Assembly (NCBI GenBank): GCA_017403985.1
Contig: JAFRDE010000036.1
Location: forward strand, 1-64,000
Origin: Ruminococcus sp.
Lineage (GTDB): Bacteria; Bacillota; Clostridia; Oscillospirales; Acutalibacteraceae
Direction: 5' to 3'
DNA length: 64,000 nt
Each line of letters begins with the position of its first letter. Positions within the stretch are counted from its first letter, which is position 1. Below the pieces are notes generated by a model that saw only the letters and a program-made list of their open reading frames with translations, was not told the DNA's origin and searched no databases. The position numbers were made by a program, and so were the translations under genes. Shown in pieces: positions 45,190 through 52,995 of the stretch.

Positions 45190-46884
45190 TTACTTAAGAC
45201 CGTTTTCGTAGGACTCGATCATCTTTTTAGACCGCTGACCTCTATGGATAAGCGTTTTTATCAGGGATTTTTCGAGTGATTTTCCTGTGTTCAATTCGAT
45301 CTCAAGCCGCATTTTTACTGGGTTTTCGTGGGCTTCGGGGTTCTCGATATGCACCGTGATGCGTTTGATGAACTGATCGACGAACGAGCGGTCGATATTC
45401 TCTTTCGACAGGCTTTTCTGCGCGAGGAGCAGGATCTTGCGGATTTGCTCCATCTGGTCGTTGACATCCTTTTTCTTCTTGATGGAGTCGGTCAGCCTAT
45501 CGATATCCTCCTGTGCTTTGGCAATTTCGGCGTCGCATTCCGCAGTCATACGGATGAATTCCGAGTCAGGGAATTTACCCTCAATGTTGAGCTGCAGGAG
45601 CTTCTGCTTCTTTTTCTGTTCGGTCGCAACGGTATCGTTGAGCTGTTTGATGACGTCGCTCATATTATCCTTTTGCAACAGCTCGCGCGAGAGGCTTTGG
45701 ATCAGTTCGCTCAGCGAGGCGATGTTGTCCTGGGCGGAGCGGAACACATCATCGAGGATCGGCACGATCTCGCTCTCGTAGATCGAGCAGGACGGACAGG
45801 AATCCGCGCCGTTTTTGATCCTGTTCGAGCATTTCCAGATCGAGCATCGCGTCCCTTTGGGGCTGACGGAATCCTTGCGGTAATAAGGTTTTCCGCAGTG
45901 GGCGCACCAGAGCTTGCCGGTCAACAGATTCTGATGGACGGTCTTATGCTGTTTGGTTTTGACGTCAATACTCCGCATCTCAAGCACTCTGTTCGCCAGC
46001 TCCCACATCTCTTCGCTGACGATCGCGGGCACGATCTCGCCGCTCTCATCCTTGTACATCACCCATTCGCTCTCGGGCAGAAACGCCTGCTTCTTCGTGA
46101 ACATGTCCACCACCTTGACCTTGTTTCCGACGTAGTAGCCCTTGTACTTCGGGTTGCGGATCATGTTCGCCATCGTCGTATGCGAGAGCTTGTTGCCCTT
46201 GGTGTTGCGAATACCTTTATCATAGAAGTAGTTTTCCAGACCCTTCATCGTCCATTTGCCCGTCGAATACAGGGTGAAGAGTTCTCTGACGATCTCTGCC
46301 TGTTCCTCGTCGATATAGAGCCTGCGGTCGGCTTTGCGGTAGCCGAAGATGTTGCTGCTGCCGAGCACTACACCGTTCTTGATCGCCTGCTGATGACCCC
46401 ACTTGACGCGGGAGCTGATCTTCCTCGATTCGTCCTGCGCCATCGAAGCCATGATCGTCAGGCGCAGTTCGCTGTCCTCGTCGATAGTGTTGATGTTGTC
46501 GTTCTGGAAGAATACCGCTACGCCGTTTTGGAGCAGCTCTCGGGTGTAACGAATGCTGTCGAGCGTGTTGCGGGCGAATCGGGAGACCTCTTTGGTAACG
46601 ATGAGGTCGAAATTATCGTTGAGGGCGTCCTCGATCATCTCGTTAAAGCGCTCACGCTTCTTGGTGGTAATACCCGAGAGACCCTCGTCGATGTACCCGC
46701 CCGCGAACTCCCAGTTCGGCATATTGCCGATGTAGTCGGTGAAGAATTTCTTTTGGTTTTCAAGGGAATTGAGCTGTTCCATGAACTCGGTGCTGACGCG
46801 GGCGTAGTAGGCGACGCGCAGGGGCAGGTCATAGAAGCTGATCCCCTCAGATTTGATCTGATGACGGACTTTCAATATATTCAT
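45190..46884 (-). CDS. Large serine recombinase of second mobile element
   Basis: Integrase/excisionase, 564 residues. Catalytic Ser31 in YYARVST; resolvase domain about 22-170, recombinase domain about 180-300, zinc ribbon CAHCGKPYYRKD with later CSIWKC (about 330-365), coiled coil about 395-500, C-terminal tail. It belongs to a different subfamily from the recombinase at 1.0-2.6 kb (different N-terminal leader of about 20 residues and different tail). AAGGAGA precedes ATG 46884. It is the last gene of a leftward element running from about 52.9 kb. Confidence 0.93.
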   Translation of the reverse strand: MNILKVRHQIKSEGISFYDLPLRVAYYARVSTEFMEQLNSLENQKKFFTDYIGNMPNWEFAGGYIDEGLSGITTKKRERFNEMIEDALNDNFDLIVTKEVSRFARNTLDSIRYTRELLQNGVAVFFQNDNINTIDEDSELRLTIMASMAQDESRKISSRVKWGHQQAIKNGVVLGSSNIFGYRKADRRLYIDEEQAEIVRELFTLYSTGKWTMKGLENYFYDKGIRNTKGNKLSHTTMANMIRNPKYKGYYVGNKVKVVDMFTKKQAFLPESEWVMYKDESGEIVPAIVSEEMWELANRVLEMRSIDVKTKQHKTVHQNLLTGKLWCAHCGKPYYRKDSVSPKGTRCSIWKCSNRIKNGADSCPSCSIYESEIVPILDDVFRSAQDNIASLSELIQSLSRELLQKDNMSDVIKQLNDTVATEQKKKQKLLQLNIEGKFPDSEFIRMTAECDAEIAKAQEDIDRLTDSIKKKKDVNDQMEQIRKILLLAQKSLSKENIDRSFVDQFIKRITVHIENPEAHENPVKMRLEIELNTGKSLEKSLIKTLIHRGQRSKKMIESYENGLK

Positions 46885-46905
46885 TCGATCGTCTCCTTTC
46901 TTTCA

Positions 46906-46932
46906 GCAAAACACAATACCACAGTGTTTTGC
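46906..46932. promoter_or_regulatory. Dyad upstream of second recombinase gene
   Basis: GCAAAACAC-AATACCACA-GTGTTTTGC, 21 bases before the start. Parallel in position to the dyad at 977-1013. Confidence 0.45.
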
Positions 46933-47029
46933 AAATAGCTATCATATTTCGGACAAAAACAGTCATTTTCATTATAAAGGATAACAGCCCCCTTTTCAGC
47001 AGGGGACTGTTCCCAGTAAATAATTACCA

Positions 47030-47203
47030 TTATGCCGCTTTGCGATACATTCGCGATAGCTCGCGCTCGATCATATTCAGCATTTCCTTGTACTGCTTCT
47101 CGTCAAAGTAACCTGCTTCAAAGATGGCTGTGGCGAAATGTCTGAGCCACCAGCGGTCGTATTCGATATTACCCGAACGTACTGTTTGTTTTTTCGTTGC
47201 CAT
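47030..47203 (-). CDS. Small protein upstream of recombinase
   Basis: A 57-residue protein (MATKKQTVRSGNIEYDRWWL at its start) with a basic N-terminus and a helical C-terminal half (EKQYKEMLNMIERELSRMY). ATG 47203 is chosen by protein look; an ATG at 47218 directly abuts GGAGG, and neither has ideal spacing. Small ORFs of this type are frequent next to recombinases in Clostridial mobilizable elements; the role is unknown. Confidence 0.5.
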   Translation of the reverse strand: MATKKQTVRSGNIEYDRWWLRHFATAIFEAGYFDEKQYKEMLNMIERELSRMYRKAA

Positions 47204-47425
47204 TAAGTGAGATTTCATCCTCCGTTTATGCGATCTGTCAAACTGATTCTTGATAGAAAAATGATTTGGATTTTCGAGGATGATTTTTGTGTGACGAGGC
47301 GAAGGTCGCAGGCAGGCTGGCGCCTGTCAAGACCGACAACGAAGTCACGCGGAAATCAGTCCGAAAAGGCTCCCAATTTTCTTATCAAGATTCAGTATTA
47401 TTTTTGGTAAAATTTCTGTGAGTAT

Positions 47426-48997
47426 TCACATATTCTGAGCGATTGTGAAGCTTTCATCTTCTGCGGGGTATTCTCCTTCGGCATCCCCTTCGTCGCTCTC
47501 TGCATTATTATTTTTATCAGAATCGCTTGATAGTATTTCCGTGACCAGTCCCGCTGTGAGACCGATCAGCGCGCCGAGGTCGGCGCCGTTTTGCTCTGCC
47601 TGAATACGTTTTCTGCGTTCTTCCTCGTCCTCGCTGTCGTCATCTATGATCCCGGAACGCGGCAGACCAGATAAGATACCAGAACCGAGAGCGCGATCGC
47701 CATGATTGAGACCGTGATCAGGAGCCGGCGAGTCCGTTTCCTGAGGCTGTCCAGCTGAGCCATCAACTTGTCCCGTTCCGTTTGAAGCGCCTGTGTGCAG
47801 TCCGAAATAAACTTCTCGCGACGCTTCCCATCCTGTTGCAACAGCTCCGAGAGCTCTTTCGTCATCGCCTGAGCATTCTCCGAGAAGCTGTTCGCCGTCT
47901 TCCGCATATACTCTTCTTCCGTCGCTACGGTCTGATTCAAATACCGTTCCATATCCTTCTGCGTTGCCAGCTGTTTGATCAGCATATACAGCGTCGGCAG
48001 GAACTGCACTGCCGTCCGCAGGAGCTCGATCTCCTCCTGTCTGCGGTCGTAAGGCATCGTCACGATCTTCGGCTCCTGCGCCGTCTCTATCTTTTCCAGA
48101 TGTGCCGAATTCTTCGTGATCAAATCTTCGACCGTTTTGTTTGTCTGTCCTGTATTGGAACTCACGCTCCATCATCTCCTTTCGGTGCTTTTCTTCGTGT
48201 AATTTGATGTCTCTGCATTTCATTCCGTTGGGGCAGGTGTAGGTGATGTATTTTCTCTCGTCCGTCCACCTGACTTGATACCCCAAGCCTTCCATTTCCC
48301 TGATGAAATCTTCCCTGTTCCCGCTTCTCTCCATAGCGTGATTGATCGAAGCCGCGTCGTCATTCGCCGTACTCGGTAGGCATATCCGGTTGGTATGCCT
48401 TGACCTCGTGTGGCGATTCCTCCTTTCCCCACGAAGCAGGCTTCGCGGGGACCCCGTCTCCCCTTTCATTGCGGCGCGGTATTCGCGTGCGGAAATATGC
48501 ATACCGCCTCCGGTGTATGGTTCGAGTATACTCAACCCATGCGCCTGACAGATCTCGTCGTTCAAGGCTCGCAGCTTCTCCAATGTTTTCGGCGATTGTC
48601 GGAGCTTTGAGCCGTCCCGATAAGACACAGAGTTGATCACAAAATGCGTGTGCAGATGGTGGCGATCAACGTGCGTTGTCACCAGTACCTCATGACCCTG
48701 CCACGCGCGTTCGGCAAGCTCTAACGCGACTGTGTGGGCTGTCTCGGGAGTGATCTTTTCATCGGGCGAAAAGCTCTGTTCATACTGATAGAAAAACACG
48801 CCGCTCGCCTTGCCGAAGCACTTCTTTGTCGCCATAAACTCCGTGTATGAATTCTCTCCGTCGCACCCGATTCCCGATACATAACGCCGTCCCGAATCAG
48901 GATCGGTCACCTTGTAATCCTGCGTACAGTAGTCGATCACACGCTTCATCACCGAGGCGCTTTGCCTGGTCTCGCGAATGTAATTGAGCGTAGCCAT
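47426..48997 (-). CDS. Relaxase of second mobile element (MOBP-like)
   Basis: Nicks oriT and pilots DNA transfer. 523 residues. The relaxase domain (about 1-175) has the histidine triad HHLHTHFVIN (His114, His116, His118) and candidate tyrosines Tyr23/Tyr28. Residues 183-191 are translated from a palindrome inserted in frame (48427-48450). A second conserved block RKYITYTCPNGMKCRD is near 248-263. From about residue 277 the sequence turns into Gly/Asp/Ala/Arg-rich low complexity (KDRDGAGAEDRDD and so on) because the other frame codes for a separate protein (47644-48165). The last 70 residues are acidic again. mobC abuts its start (48997). Confidence 0.88.
   Translation of the reverse strand: MATLNYIRETRQSASVMKRVIDYCTQDYKVTDPDSGRRYVSGIGCDGENSYTEFMATKKCFGKASGVFFYQYEQSFSPDEKITPETAHTVALELAERAWQGHEVLVTTHVDRHHLHTHFVINSVSYRDGSKLRQSPKTLEKLRALNDEICQAHGLSILEPYTGGGMHISAREYRAAMKGETGSPRSLLRGERRNRHTRSRHTNRICLPSTANDDAASINHAMERSGNREDFIREMEGLGYQVRWTDERKYITYTCPNGMKCRDIKLHEEKHRKEMMEREFQYRTDKQNGRRFDHEEFGTSGKDRDGAGAEDRDDALRPQTGGDRAPADGSAVPADAVYADQTAGNAEGYGTVFESDRSDGRRVYAEDGEQLLGECSGDDERALGAVATGWEASREVYFGLHTGASNGTGQVDGSAGQPQETDSPAPDHGLNHGDRALGSGILSGLPRSGIIDDDSEDEEERRKRIQAEQNGADLGALIGLTAGLVTEILSSDSDKNNNAESDEGDAEGEYPAEDESFTIAQNM
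47644..48165 (-). CDS. Overlapping gene inside relaxase gene: coiled-coil membrane protein
   Basis: A 173-residue protein fully inside the relaxase gene in another frame. It starts at GTG 48165, with AAGGAG ten bases upstream. Sequence looks natural: helical N-terminus, Glu/Gln/Lys-rich coiled coil (about 70-145; TEEEYMRKTANSFSENAQAM), basic KRTRRLL then a transmembrane helix (about 148-168; ITVSIMAIALSVLVSYLV). Nested mob genes are known in ColE1 (mbeB/mbeD in mbeA) and RSF1010 (mobB in mobA), and MobB-type proteins carry a membrane segment. I infer a MobB-like transfer accessory; there is no homology evidence. Confidence 0.7.
   Translation of the reverse strand: MSSNTGQTNKTVEDLITKNSAHLEKIETAQEPKIVTMPYDRRQEEIELLRTAVQFLPTLYMLIKQLATQKDMERYLNQTVATEEEYMRKTANSFSENAQAMTKELSELLQQDGKRREKFISDCTQALQTERDKLMAQLDSLRKRTRRLLITVSIMAIALSVLVSYLVCRVPGS
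48427..48450. repeat. Palindrome inside relaxase gene
   Basis: CCCCACGAAGC-AG-GCTTCGCGGGG type dyad, read in frame as the SPRSLLRGE part of the relaxase. Confidence 0.55.
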
Positions 48998-49305
48998 CAG
49001 CGCATATTCTCCAGGATTAGGTCATAGATTTTGCGCTGACCTTCCATGACTTCGATGAAATCAGGCGGCAGATGACCGCCCGAATTCAGTCGCCGCGCAA
49101 TCTGATTGAGGTTGTTGCCGATGCGTTTCAGTTCCGCAATCACGGGAGTGTAATCGGTACAGTCGATCTGTAACCGCTGTGAGCAGGTGATGATAAATTC
49201 ATTTACAGATAAGCCCGCTTCCTTTGCTTTCCCGATAATCATGTTCTTTTCCTTTGGTGTAAGCCTGATAGATAATGTGATATTCCTTTTTCGTTTTGCG
49301 ATAAT
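48997..49305 (-). CDS. MobC-like relaxosome accessory protein
   Basis: Helps the relaxase at oriT. The family signature ELKRIGNNLNQIARRLN is present (about residues 62-78). The frame with an ATG begins at 49242 (AAAGGA seven bases upstream, 81 residues), but the same frame continues upstream as AKRKRNITLSIRLTPKEKN, the ribbon-helix-helix N-terminus expected of MobC, and no ATG, GTG or TTG exists there. A strong GGAGG (49310-49314) precedes ATT 49305 and ATC 49302. I give the longer form, 102 residues, with a rare start codon. Stop overlaps the relaxase start. Confidence 0.65.
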   Translation of the reverse strand: MIAKRKRNITLSIRLTPKEKNMIIGKAKEAGLSVNEFIITCSQRLQIDCTDYTPVIAELKRIGNNLNQIARRLNSGGHLPPDFIEVMEGQRKIYDLILENMR

Positions 49306-49328
49306 AACACCTCCATAATGGTTGTATA

Positions 49329-49891
49329 AGTGGGTGCGGGCTTCTGCCCGCCAGCTGTGTCCGAGCGAACGCCGTAAGGCGGACAGCCGGACGCTCTGCT
49401 TGCCTTCGCTCCCTTATAGATGGATACTATAGGGATGCAGAAAGAAAAGTCACTCGTTGAGAGCAGCCCATAGTAACTGGCTGAAAAACTTCTCGTTGAA
49501 AGAAGCTCATAGTTTTACCGGCAGAAAGAAAAAATATCTTTTCACTATCTGTAAGGTATGCTCTACAGAAAACTGTAACTTCTGTTACTCCGAAACAAAA
49601 GTCAAGGCTTCATCAGCTTTTTGAATATCTGTAAAAGTGTAACCAAGCTGTTCCTCAAGTGTTACCGGCTACACTTTTTTCCGCTGAGTTACAGCCGAAG
49701 TTACAAGCAAAGTTTATTGAGAATCTCAATCGCCATGCGGCTTTTTTAATCTCGGTTACAGAGTTACACTTTTTTACTTTATAGGAAACTGCTCGTTTCC
49801 GTAAAGTAAAAAAAGATTTGTATACCCTCCCAGTTTGCCGCTGTGCGGCAACGGGAGATGGCTATGCGAAATGCGCGCAGAGCGCGCTTTC
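49329..49891. other. Probable oriT/replication-control region
   Basis: No gene in 586 bases. Holds the GC palindrome GCGGGCTTCTGCCCGC (49336-49351), a tandem imperfect 40-bp repeat around TCGTTGAGAGCAGCCCATAG and TCGTTGAAAGAAGCTCATAG (49455-49540), at least eight GTTAC/GTAAC motifs between 49575 and 49770, and a long hairpin TTTTTTACTTTATAGGAAAC...GTTTCC-GTAAAGTAAAAAA (49770-49815). The location between mobC and the DUF927 ATPase gene suggests oriT plus an iteron-like origin; this is inference. Confidence 0.45.
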
Positions 49892-51814
49892 TTAAGCTAC
49901 CTCCTCAATGTCGCCGTTCACCTCTGCGATCGCGTCGGTTTTGTCCTTACGCAGATACAGCAACCGCATCGAGAAGTTTTGAATCTTCGTGACGCGAGTC
50001 GTCGACTGTCTGCCCGGTTCGGCGATCCCTTCTTCAACCAGCGCCTTCATGATCGAATTCTTGGTATACGGAAACGCTTCACCCGAGTCGTTGCAGAGCT
50101 TCTTGATAAGAGGAAACACGCTGTCGAGATGGATCATGAGATAATCGGAATTGACGATCCCGCTGAAAAAGCTCGGTGTATAATCTCCGTGACTGCCCTT
50201 CTTTTTCAGTACAACATCTCCGCTTTCCATCAGCGCGTAGAGCTTACGAACGAAGATATTTGCGGGCTTTTCGTATTCAATATCCACTGCCTGCCGTGCG
50301 GCAACCCGGAGTAAAAGATCGGAAAAGTTTTTGATTTCTTCGTCCTTTTCGTCTTGAAAAATCACACCGTTTTCTTTCAAAAAGTAGAGAAAGAATCGCA
50401 TACCGATCATCAAACACGCGACGATTTCAGGCAATCTTCCGTGACATTTTACGCCGTGACTGAGGAAATCACTGCGGTAAGAATCGTATAATTCTCTCAG
50501 CCTTTTCACGAATTTTTCCTCGTGATCATCGTCGCAAATAAATCTTCGTTTGAGCCATTCGGTGTATGCGAACATGGTACGGCGATAGACGCCCTGCGCA
50601 GCTTCTTCCTGATACTCCGTGAGGTAAGCGAGATTCACGTCGCCGTCCTTCAGCTCCAAGGGGAAGTATCTTGCGATACCGCTTTCGCCGACATCTGGTC
50701 TCAGCTCGCCTGTGATGATGGCGTTCCCTTGGGGCGGACGGTTTTCCATCAATGTACAATCTGCTCTCATTCTCCCGCGTCCGGTTCGATCGCCGTAAGC
50801 GCGCATAATCTTCTGTGCGGTCGTGTTGAGCTTCTTCATTTCCGCGTTATCCGAGGGATAGAAGTCGTCGATGCAGGTCAGCACATCCTTGAGAGTAAAG
50901 GCGTTCGCCGTGATACTGTTCGCCGTATCCTGGAAGGACATCGGCAGATCGGTTGAGGTAAACGCGCCGAAGAAGCTGAGAATCAGCGCGGCGATCGTGC
51001 TCTTTCTGGTACCTGTCCGACCTGTGAGGAAGAGAGTAAATTTAGGCATACAACCCGCTTGTCTGAGAAATTCATTGAGCGGCGTCAGAAACGCAAACGC
51101 CACAAGCGGCCGGATGATCTCCTTTCTCGCAGGAGGCATCGTATACAACAGCTTCGCTGTGTGCAGATCGGTTTTGCTCCAATTACGCTCGCCACAGTAA
51201 TATCGGAGCTTGCCTTTCAAGGTTACGTTGGGATAGTCTATTTGGTTTGTCGCGGGACAAGTGTCACCGCTCGATTCCTGCAATCCCTCAGTCAGCTTGA
51301 GCTGACAGCCTCCTCGCCGGAAGCGGCTCCCCCTCTGTCGCTTCGCGACGTCTCCCCAACGGGGAGCACCTTTACCAAAGGGAGCCTCATGCGGCAGAAG
51401 AAAATGCCACTCGCCATCGATTTTCTTCCACCCGGTCACATGATACTCTGTGAGCTGTTCGGCGTTCTCAGAGGTCGTCAGGATGTAGTAGCGCAGATAA
51501 TCCTTGCACCGCTGACCGACCTCGATGATGCACTTTGCGCCCCACTTATCGAGAAGCCAGTTGAAGTTACTCAGATCGGCGCCATTCACCTCGACAGGCG
51601 GGAGTGTACTCCCATCGGTATGAATACCGCTGAGCACCAGCGTCTTTTCCGTCACCGCGCCGTCGTCGACCGTTTTCTCGCTGACGATACGCGGGACGAA
51701 GTTGCAGACCTTCGTGGTGCTGCTCCCGCGCTTTGTGACCGTTGTAACGTAGAGACAGTTATCCCTGATTTCATAGGGATAGCTGTCCTGATTTGAATTC
51801 TTTTCTTTGGACAT
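49892..51814 (-). CDS. DUF927-family ATPase of mobile element
   Basis: A 640-residue ATPase with a DUF927/helicase-like core: Walker A GRTGTRKST (about 265-273), Walker B VLTCIDDFYP (about 305-314), and a C-terminal winged-helix-like region. Such proteins occur in integrative elements and phages next to replication genes and are thought to act as primase-associated helicases. Residues about 143-180 (FGKGAPRWGDVAKRQRGSRF and on) are translated from a repeat element (51279-51389) inserted without breaking the frame, between the N-terminal domain and the core. ATG 51814 has GGGGGA upstream. Confidence 0.8.
   Translation of the reverse strand: MSKEKNSNQDSYPYEIRDNCLYVTTVTKRGSSTTKVCNFVPRIVSEKTVDDGAVTEKTLVLSGIHTDGSTLPPVEVNGADLSNFNWLLDKWGAKCIIEVGQRCKDYLRYYILTTSENAEQLTEYHVTGWKKIDGEWHFLLPHEAPFGKGAPRWGDVAKRQRGSRFRRGGCQLKLTEGLQESSGDTCPATNQIDYPNVTLKGKLRYYCGERNWSKTDLHTAKLLYTMPPARKEIIRPLVAFAFLTPLNEFLRQAGCMPKFTLFLTGRTGTRKSTIAALILSFFGAFTSTDLPMSFQDTANSITANAFTLKDVLTCIDDFYPSDNAEMKKLNTTAQKIMRAYGDRTGRGRMRADCTLMENRPPQGNAIITGELRPDVGESGIARYFPLELKDGDVNLAYLTEYQEEAAQGVYRRTMFAYTEWLKRRFICDDDHEEKFVKRLRELYDSYRSDFLSHGVKCHGRLPEIVACLMIGMRFFLYFLKENGVIFQDEKDEEIKNFSDLLLRVAARQAVDIEYEKPANIFVRKLYALMESGDVVLKKKGSHGDYTPSFFSGIVNSDYLMIHLDSVFPLIKKLCNDSGEAFPYTKNSIMKALVEEGIAEPGRQSTTRVTKIQNFSMRLLYLRKDKTDAIAEVNGDIEEVA
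51279..51389. repeat. GGCTCCCTTT repeat in frame inside DUF927 gene
   Basis: Minus strand: GAGGCTCCCTTTGGTAAAGG, GCTCCCCGTTGGGGAG, GTCGCGAAGCGAC, then GGAGGCTGTCAGC and TGACTGAGGGATTG. Same family as 14971-15085; length divisible by three here. Confidence 0.75.
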
Positions 51815-52044
51815 AGAAGTCCCCCTTTCAAATATAGATTTCACTTATGCAGAAATATCGTAAAAAGTTGCATAAAACTATGCAACCAACACCCGTTACC
51901 CGTGTCTGCTATCTAAGCCCGATCCTGTTCGACCAAAGCTCGTATGTCATCAGCCCTCACCCCGCTCGGCATAAGCGTCATGGCAGGGCGGTACCGAAGT
52001 ACAGCACGGTAGGTTATTCGATTTTCAAGGTGATTCGGTTTTTT

Positions 52045-52342
52045 AAAAATACCCTTCTACTTGTATAGGAATGAAATATGTTGTTTTGGACCGCTTCTGC
52101 TGCTGTTTCAGCGTTTTGAACAATTTAGAGGTTTGTTGTTTGTATACATTTACTGTTTGATAAATACCCCTCTATTTACTAGCCGTCGAAAACGTCGATT
52201 TTACTACACTTTTTCTTAATTTGAGTAAAATTCAGCGTTTTGAACAATACAAAGGTTCGCTGGTTGTGCAAGTTGATCATAGAGTTTTCAGAACCTTTCT
52301 ATAGACATTTGCCGATACGAAAAACCCCTCTACTCTCTATAT
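52045..52342. repeat. Spaced direct repeats upstream of DUF927 gene
   Basis: Motif 1, AAATACCCNTCTA-type, occurs at 52045-52063, 52160-52181 and 52317-52342. Motif 2, TTCAGCGTTTTGAACAAT, occurs at 52107-52133 and 52230-52258, 123 bases apart. The 770-base gap 51815-52584 is AT-rich and holds no gene. Confidence 0.6.
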
Positions 52343-52525
52343 GGCTGTATTTTTCTTCATTTGATTCACAAATAATAAATCATTTTATTTGGATAACCAC
52401 AAGGCTTATGTGGAAGTCAGTTTTTCTTTGTTTGTCGACGCATATTTTGACGCCTAAGAAATGCCGAGAAATCCTCTGTACAGAGGGAAAAAGATATCCG
52501 ATCACGGATTCGTATTGTTTTTGAA

Positions 52526-52575
52526 AACGAAAACAGCGGGTCAGACGCGCCTGTACGCGCCCGATCCGCTGTTCG
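52526..52575 (-). terminator. Terminator of small DUF6809-like gene
   Basis: AACAGCGG and CCGCTGTT bracket a GC-rich interior hairpin (GGGCGCGTACAGGCGCG); minus strand continues TTCGTTTTC. Confidence 0.6.
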
Positions 52576-52584
52576 TTATATGAT

Positions 52585-52851
52585 TCAGTTGTTCTCTGCC
52601 ATGAGTTCAGCTATCAGCTTCGCACCGAGACGGAAGCCTTGTAGGAACCCGTCGCGCTCAGTCAGTGTGATCAGCTTATTGTATCTCTCCGAAAGCTCCG
52701 CTATTTTTTCTTTCTGCCCCTTGTCCGTAAGGATCTCACCTAAAGCTTCTTCTATTTCTGTAACTTCTGACAAGGCTTTTCTTACCTCAACACTCTGCGG
52801 TTCATCGGTCGGTCTAATGTTTCCATAGTATAATTCCTCAAGTATACTCAT
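52585..52851 (-). CDS. DUF6809-like small helical protein
   Basis: An 88-residue all-helical protein (MSILEELYYGNIRPTDEP at the start, GFLQGFRLGAKLIAELM at the end), matching the general pattern of DUF6809 proteins frequent on Clostridial mobile elements. ATG 52851 has AGGAGC upstream. Possibly the first gene of the 45-53 kb element. Function unknown. Confidence 0.65.
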   Translation of the reverse strand: MSILEELYYGNIRPTDEPQSVEVRKALSEVTEIEEALGEILTDKGQKEKIAELSERYNKLITLTERDGFLQGFRLGAKLIAELMAENN

Positions 52852-52995
52852 GTGCTCACGCTCCTTACAAGCACAACACAATACCATATAAATCGAATAA
52901 GTCAAGCGAAAAGAAATATTCCTCCATAGCTCGACTGCCCTGGTATTATTTGTTAACTAAAAAATGCAACAAACACAATGAATTACTTATATTAA

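Noticed and set aside
52045..52342. CRISPR array
   Set aside because: Repeats are few, imperfect and 115-157 bases apart, with no cas genes; none of the palindrome families in the window has CRISPR spacing.
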